64,000 nucleotides of DNA from Haloferax marinisediminis (GTDB taxonomy: Archaea > Halobacteriota > Halobacteria > Halobacteriales > Haloferacaceae): assembly GCF_009674585.1 (NCBI RefSeq), contig NZ_WKJP01000001.1:2356001-2420000 (forward strand), written 5' to 3'. This document shows positions 60,889 through 64,000 of this stretch, in pieces. The notes under the pieces are model-generated. The model was not told the origin of the DNA. It saw only the letters and a program-made list of their open reading frames with translations, and made no database searches. Both the position numbers and the translations under genes were made by a program. Every line of letters starts with the position of its first letter. Positions within the stretch are counted from its first letter, which is position 1.

Positions 60889-61115
60889 TGCGGCGAATCG
60901 GCACCGTCTCTCGAACGGCGCAGGGACTCGCAATCGTCCGCCTCGACGACGACGACGACCAACCCGACATCGGCACGATGGTCCTCGACGAGTCGCTCTC
61001 GACAGTCGGGCGCATCGTCGACGTGTTCGGCCCGGTCGACCGACCGTACGTGGCAATCACGGCTGACGACGACAATCCCGCACGGCTCGTCGGGAGCAAA
61101 CTCTACGCGCGATAA
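60888..61115 (+). CDS. gar1: H/ACA ribonucleoprotein subunit Gar1
   Basis: 75 residues. The beta-barrel Gar1 pattern is [19 protein letters not shown] and STVGRIVDVFGPVDRPYVAIT. It works with Cbf5, Nop10 and L7Ae in pseudouridylation guided by H/ACA RNAs. Coupled to srp19 by a one-base overlap; the srp19-gar1 order is conserved in haloarchaea, from memory. Confidence 0.92.
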   Translation: MRRIGTVSRTAQGLAIVRLDDDDDQPDIGTMVLDESLSTVGRIVDVFGPVDRPYVAITADDDNPARLVGSKLYAR

Positions 61116-61164
61116 GCGCGGACAGAGCGCAACCCCCAAACCCTTCGGGTGGGAACGCCCGGTC

Positions 61165-62184
61165 ATGCCACGCCGCGCCTATCGAGGTGTCGCCCTCGCC
61201 GCCCTCATCTTCCTCGTCGTGCAGGTGGGTGCGCTCGCACTCGTCCCGACGTTCTTCGAACAGGGCTATCAGACAGTCGAAGACCCGTCAGACCCGACGA
61301 ACAGTCTCCTCTACGTCGGCGCCATCATCGGGATGACGGCGTTCATGCTCGTCGCGTTCAAGTACGACCTCGACCAGCTGATTCGGGGCATCATCGTGTT
61401 CACGAGCGGACTGCTGTCGTGGTACGTCTTCGCTGCCATCCTCCCCAGTAGCCTCCTCGCAATCGGTCTCTCCGGCGCCGTCGCTATCGCACTCCTCGTC
61501 TACCCCGAGTGGTACGTCATCGACACCGCCGGCGCACTCATGGGCGCCGGTGCCGCCGGCCTGTTCGGCATCAGTTTCGGCCTCTTGCCGGCGCTTGTTC
61601 TTCTATCCGTTCTCGCCGTCTACGACGCCATCAGCGTCTACAAGACCAAACACATGCTCGACCTCGCTGAGGGTGTGATGGACCTCCGCATTCCGGTCGT
61701 CCTCGTCATTCCGACGACGTGGTCGTACTCGCTTCTCGACGAAGACTTCGCGCGCGACGCGAACGACGTGGGTGAGAATGCAGCGGAGAACACAGGCGCG
61801 GACAGCAACGACACTGACGATGACAGCGCCGCCACCGACGATGGCAGCGACGTCGACGACGGCCGCGACCCCGCCGACCGTGACGCGTTCTTCATCGGCC
61901 TCGGTGACGCCGTCATGCCAACGGTGATGGTCGCGTCGGCCGCGTTCTTCTCTGAGGCACCGTCGCTCGGAATCGCGACGCTCCCGGCGCTCAATCTCCC
62001 GGCGCTCCTCGCGATGGTCGGGACGTTCGTCGGCTTTGCCGGCCTCATGTGGGCCGTGATGAAAGGGCGTGCCCACGCGGGCCTGCCACTCCTGAACGGC
62101 GGTGCGATTGGCGGCTATCTGCTCGGGTCGGTCGCCGCAGGTGTCCCACTCGTCTCCGCACTCGGTCTCGCGCCGTATCTGTAG
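61165..62184 (+). CDS. Presenilin-like intramembrane aspartyl protease
   Basis: 339 residues, about nine membrane helices. The two catalytic aspartates are in AVYDAISVY and FIGLGDAVMP, the YD and GxGD motifs of presenilin/signal peptide peptidases, followed by the third motif region AGLPLLNGGAIGG, where PLL corresponds to PAL. An acidic hydrophilic loop (about 200-245, DSNDTDDDSAATDDG) separates the two. Substrates are unknown; in archaea such proteases probably clear signal peptides. It lies downstream of gar1 with 49 nt between. Confidence 0.9.
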   Translation: MPRRAYRGVALAALIFLVVQVGALALVPTFFEQGYQTVEDPSDPTNSLLYVGAIIGMTAFMLVAFKYDLDQLIRGIIVFTSGLLSWYVFAAILPSSLLAIGLSGAVAIALLVYPEWYVIDTAGALMGAGAAGLFGISFGLLPALVLLSVLAVYDAISVYKTKHMLDLAEGVMDLRIPVVLVIPTTWSYSLLDEDFARDANDVGENAAENTGADSNDTDDDSAATDDGSDVDDGRDPADRDAFFIGLGDAVMPTVMVASAAFFSEAPSLGIATLPALNLPALLAMVGTFVGFAGLMWAVMKGRAHAGLPLLNGGAIGGYLLGSVAAGVPLVSALGLAPYL

Positions 62185-62216
62185 AAGTCGTCCGTCGGTC
62201 GAACTGCGTTCGCTGG

Positions 62217-62699
62217 TTACTCTTCGCTTCCGGTGCCCTCGCGGACACGGACAGCCATTCCCGTCTCGAAGTCGAGCATCGCGTCGGCAGAGAGTTCTGC
62301 ACGACCGACGCCGAGCAGTTCACCGTCGGGACCGACGACACACACTTCGTCACCCGAACGGACTGCAGGGTCCACGTCAGTCACGAACTTCGCGAAGGCG
62401 TTCTTGCCGTCGCGGACGAACGGAATCGACTCGTCGCCAACGCTGACAGTGTATGCCGATTCACCGAGTGCCGAGCGAAGTCGTCGACCACCGGCCACAC
62501 CGAGGGTGAACCGGCCGTCTGTTCCGTACGAGGTGACTCGGTCTCCCTCGACGTACACCTGTCGGGGGCGACCGCTTCGAGAACGGGACAGTTCGATGGC
62601 CTCGTCGGCGGGGAACAGCGCGTCGCCCGCGCCGGCCCCGAACTGGTAGTCAGCGACGACTCGGAGGTCTGCCAAGTCGGTCGCGTCGTCTTCGGTCAT
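62217..62699 (-). CDS. PUA-domain protein
   Basis: 160 residues from the ATG at 62699. The C-terminal half has the PUA fold pattern: FVTDVDPAVRSGDEVCVVGPDG and LLGVGRAELSADAMLDFETGMAVRVREG. The N-terminal half (LADLRVVADYQFGAGAGDALF) resembles the domain preceding PUA in archaeosine tRNA-guanine transglycosylase-related proteins. Role in tRNA modification or RNA binding is likely, but the catalytic TGT domain is absent. It is convergent with the protease gene, 32 nt apart. Confidence 0.86.
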   Translation of the reverse strand: MTEDDATDLADLRVVADYQFGAGAGDALFPADEAIELSRSRSGRPRQVYVEGDRVTSYGTDGRFTLGVAGGRRLRSALGESAYTVSVGDESIPFVRDGKNAFAKFVTDVDPAVRSGDEVCVVGPDGELLGVGRAELSADAMLDFETGMAVRVREGTGSEE

Positions 62700-62818
62700 A
62701 CCCAGTCGTTCACCCCGCCGGCTAAAGTGGGTCGCGGTCCCGACTGGGCGTGTGTCAAATTGCAACACAGCCGAGATAGACAAAAAGTCCTAAGTACTGG
62801 AACGACTGCCGTCGGAGT

Positions 62819-62986
62819 ATGTCAGTGGATATTCGACTCGCTGGGGTAGGGACCGTGTTACTCCTCGCGAGTAGCGCCCTCCTCATGCAGACGTCCATCG
62901 ATGGCCGTCTGTCTGCCCTTCTCGCCGCCACCGCCACCGTCGGCGCTTTTGCAACCGTTCTGCGCGCGTCGTCGCCGACGGCGTAG
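62819..62986 (+). CDS. Small membrane protein, unknown (55 residues)
   Basis: The ATG at 62819 opens a 55-residue frame ending TAG at 62984-62986. Two hydrophobic stretches (LAGVGTVLLLASSALLM, about 7-23, and LSALLAATATVGAFATVL, about 31-48) suggest a two-helix hairpin. The frame has haloarchaeal third-position G/C bias and no competing gene covers it. A/T-rich AGACAAAAAGTCCTAAG lies 25-40 nt upstream. Confidence is moderate because the size is small. Confidence 0.55.
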   Translation: MSVDIRLAGVGTVLLLASSALLMQTSIDGRLSALLAATATVGAFATVLRASSPTA

Positions 62987-63037
62987 TCCGGTTTCGACCC
63001 GCTACTTTACGTATTAGCGCTTCGACACGTCGGACGT

Positions 63038-63940
63038 ATGGCAGCTATCAGTTCTCTCAAGACTGCCCTCCAGAGTATCGGAAAGAATCCGGTGTTGTTT
63101 CTCGGGGGACTCGCACTCGGTCTCGTTACGCTCCCACAACTCGCCACGCAGTTGGCACAGATTCCCTTCGTCCCAACCATCCTGCAGGTCGTAACGTTCT
63201 TCGTCACGCCGTTCATCGCCGCTGGAATCTACGGCATGGCGGACGAAGCAGTCGAACACGCCGAGGGGCGAACGTCGCTGTCGACCCTGACCACCGTCGG
63301 CCGTGAGAAGTACGTCCCGTTGTTGCTGGCCAACATCGTCGAACTCGGCATCGTCATCGCGTTCGGTATCGTGTTCGCCATCATCGCGGCGATTATCGCC
63401 ATCAGTCTGGGCGTTGGGTCGCTCGCCGGTGGCGGCGACCTCGCAATCGGTGGTGGGTTCCTCGTCGGTGTCGTCGTACTCGGACTCCTCTTCGTGGTGT
63501 TCCTCGTCGTCAACTTCCTCATCCAGTTCTTCCCGGTCGCCGTCGTCGTCAGCGACACGGGCGCAATCGAGTCGTTCGGTGAGAGCTATCGACTCGTCCG
63601 GGCGAACATCGTCTCGACACTCGGCTACTCGGTCATCCAGCTCGTCGTCGGTCTCCTCGTCTCGATTCCCGTCTCTGGATTCATCTTCTTCCGGACGTTC
63701 CAGAACTTCCAGGCCATCCAGAGCGCGGGCGGTGCGACGCCGGGCGCAGTCCCCGCAGGACTCGGCTTTTCGACGACAGAAATCGTCGCGATTGCAGCGA
63801 TATCGCTGGCGATGCAGATGCTCTTGACGACGTTCCAGTACACGTACGCCGTCGCGTTCTTCGAAGCACACGAGTCGGAGAAACCCGGTCCAACTGGACC
63901 CGACATCGACGGCGACTCGGTGATTCCGAACTTCGAGTGA
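63038..63940 (+). CDS. Polytopic membrane protein (DUF7847-like)
   Basis: 300 residues with five or six membrane helices. Characteristic features are ALQSIGKNPVLFLGGL at the start, the helix pairs in 95-165, VVVSDTGAIESFGESYRLVRANIVST (a cytoplasmic turn resembling glycerophosphoryl diester phosphodiesterase membrane-domain proteins), and SGFIFFRTFQNFQAIQ. The C-terminus is soluble and acidic. Function unknown. It is convergent with the gene that enters from the right edge. Confidence 0.85.
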   Translation: MAAISSLKTALQSIGKNPVLFLGGLALGLVTLPQLATQLAQIPFVPTILQVVTFFVTPFIAAGIYGMADEAVEHAEGRTSLSTLTTVGREKYVPLLLANIVELGIVIAFGIVFAIIAAIIAISLGVGSLAGGGDLAIGGGFLVGVVVLGLLFVVFLVVNFLIQFFPVAVVVSDTGAIESFGESYRLVRANIVSTLGYSVIQLVVGLLVSIPVSGFIFFRTFQNFQAIQSAGGATPGAVPAGLGFSTTEIVAIAAISLAMQMLLTTFQYTYAVAFFEAHESEKPGPTGPDIDGDSVIPNFE

Positions 63941-64000
63941 TTACAGCAGGAACGTCTCTTGCCGCTCTGAGAGGTCGATGAAGGTGTCTGCGGCGTCGAT
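63941..64000 (-). CDS. 3' end of an unidentified gene (5' end outside window)
   Basis: The minus strand is open from the window edge to TAA at 63941-63943, giving 19 residues ending DLSERQETFLL. It abuts the stop of the previous gene with no gap, so the two are convergent. Too little is present for identification. Confidence 0.6.
   Translation of the reverse strand: MDAADTFIDLSERQETFLL

Noticed and set aside
1..64000. CRISPR arrays, insertion sequences, phage or plasmid replication genes
   Set aside because: No regularly spaced repeats, transposase or integrase motifs or replication-initiator genes were seen in either strand.

Overview
The window looks like chromosomal core DNA from a halophilic archaeon, most likely a member of the Haloferacaceae. 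The evidence is high GC content, strongly acidic proteins, Tat/lipobox signal peptides on secreted redox and binding proteins, a PGF-CTERM tail, halocyanins, CetZ, HARP, short or leaderless transcripts behind AT-rich TATA boxes, and many ATGA/TGATG gene overlaps. I see no transposase, integrase, phage gene or CRISPR array. Identifications come from reading translated sequence; no database was searched.

Layout. 1-8540: a type IV pilus assembly locus with a PilB-type ATPase (its start lies outside the window), a PilC/TadC-type platform, five small prepilin-like proteins and one large convergent one. 8541-9000: a tRNA-Ala gene with tRNA-fragment repeats. 9096-12239: small acidic proteins, a membrane-tethered winged-helix lipoprotein and a 6TM K+ channel. 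12441-21410: an ADP-forming acyl-CoA synthetase facing a dipeptide/oligopeptide ABC operon that ends in a CitE-like lyase. 21411-21902: an AT-rich stretch and a second identical tRNA-Ala. 22129-24610: the operon rps15, RecJ-like, pcc1, rps3ae, preceded by a hairpin-rich leader. 24703-30012: a halocyanin, archaetidylserine synthase, a PadR regulator, acyl-CoA dehydrogenase, squalene synthase and heme-copper oxidase subunit III.

30283-39204: an RCK K+ channel, then a penicillin-acylase-like hydrolase with two coupled membrane proteins (one a CDP-alcohol phosphotransferase), a convergent methyltransferase and a large unknown coiled-coil protein. 39471-41649: a small wHTH regulator, purA and trm112. 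41693-45507: membrane and unknown proteins, the cbiX plus DR2241-like Fe-S pair, and a RibD/DHFR-like reductase. 45582-50765: cysS, an F420-type reductase, trxB and a cation/proton antiporter. 51028-54759: an AhbC-like radical SAM enzyme coupled to a small PaaB-like partner, a halocyanin, a Bat-type HTH regulator, a wHTH protein and several very small genes. 54807-56747: HARP (protein-only RNase P) and CetZ. 56901-60460: a BtuCDF-type cobalamin/siderophore uptake system transcribed from one palindromic divergent promoter. 60610-64000: srp19, gar1, a presenilin-like protease, a PUA protein and membrane proteins.

Functional threads. Tetrapyrrole metabolism recurs: CbiX, the DR2241-like Fe-S protein, an AhbC-like enzyme and BtuCDF-type uptake. 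Copper-protein and heme-copper respiration genes are present (two halocyanins and oxidase subunit III). The strongest candidates for undescribed biology are the AhbC-like radical SAM/PaaB-like pair, the structured leader of rps15, the RecJ-like protein with a destroyed active site, the symmetric divergent btu promoter, and the tRNA-Ala-derived repeats beside both tRNA-Ala genes.
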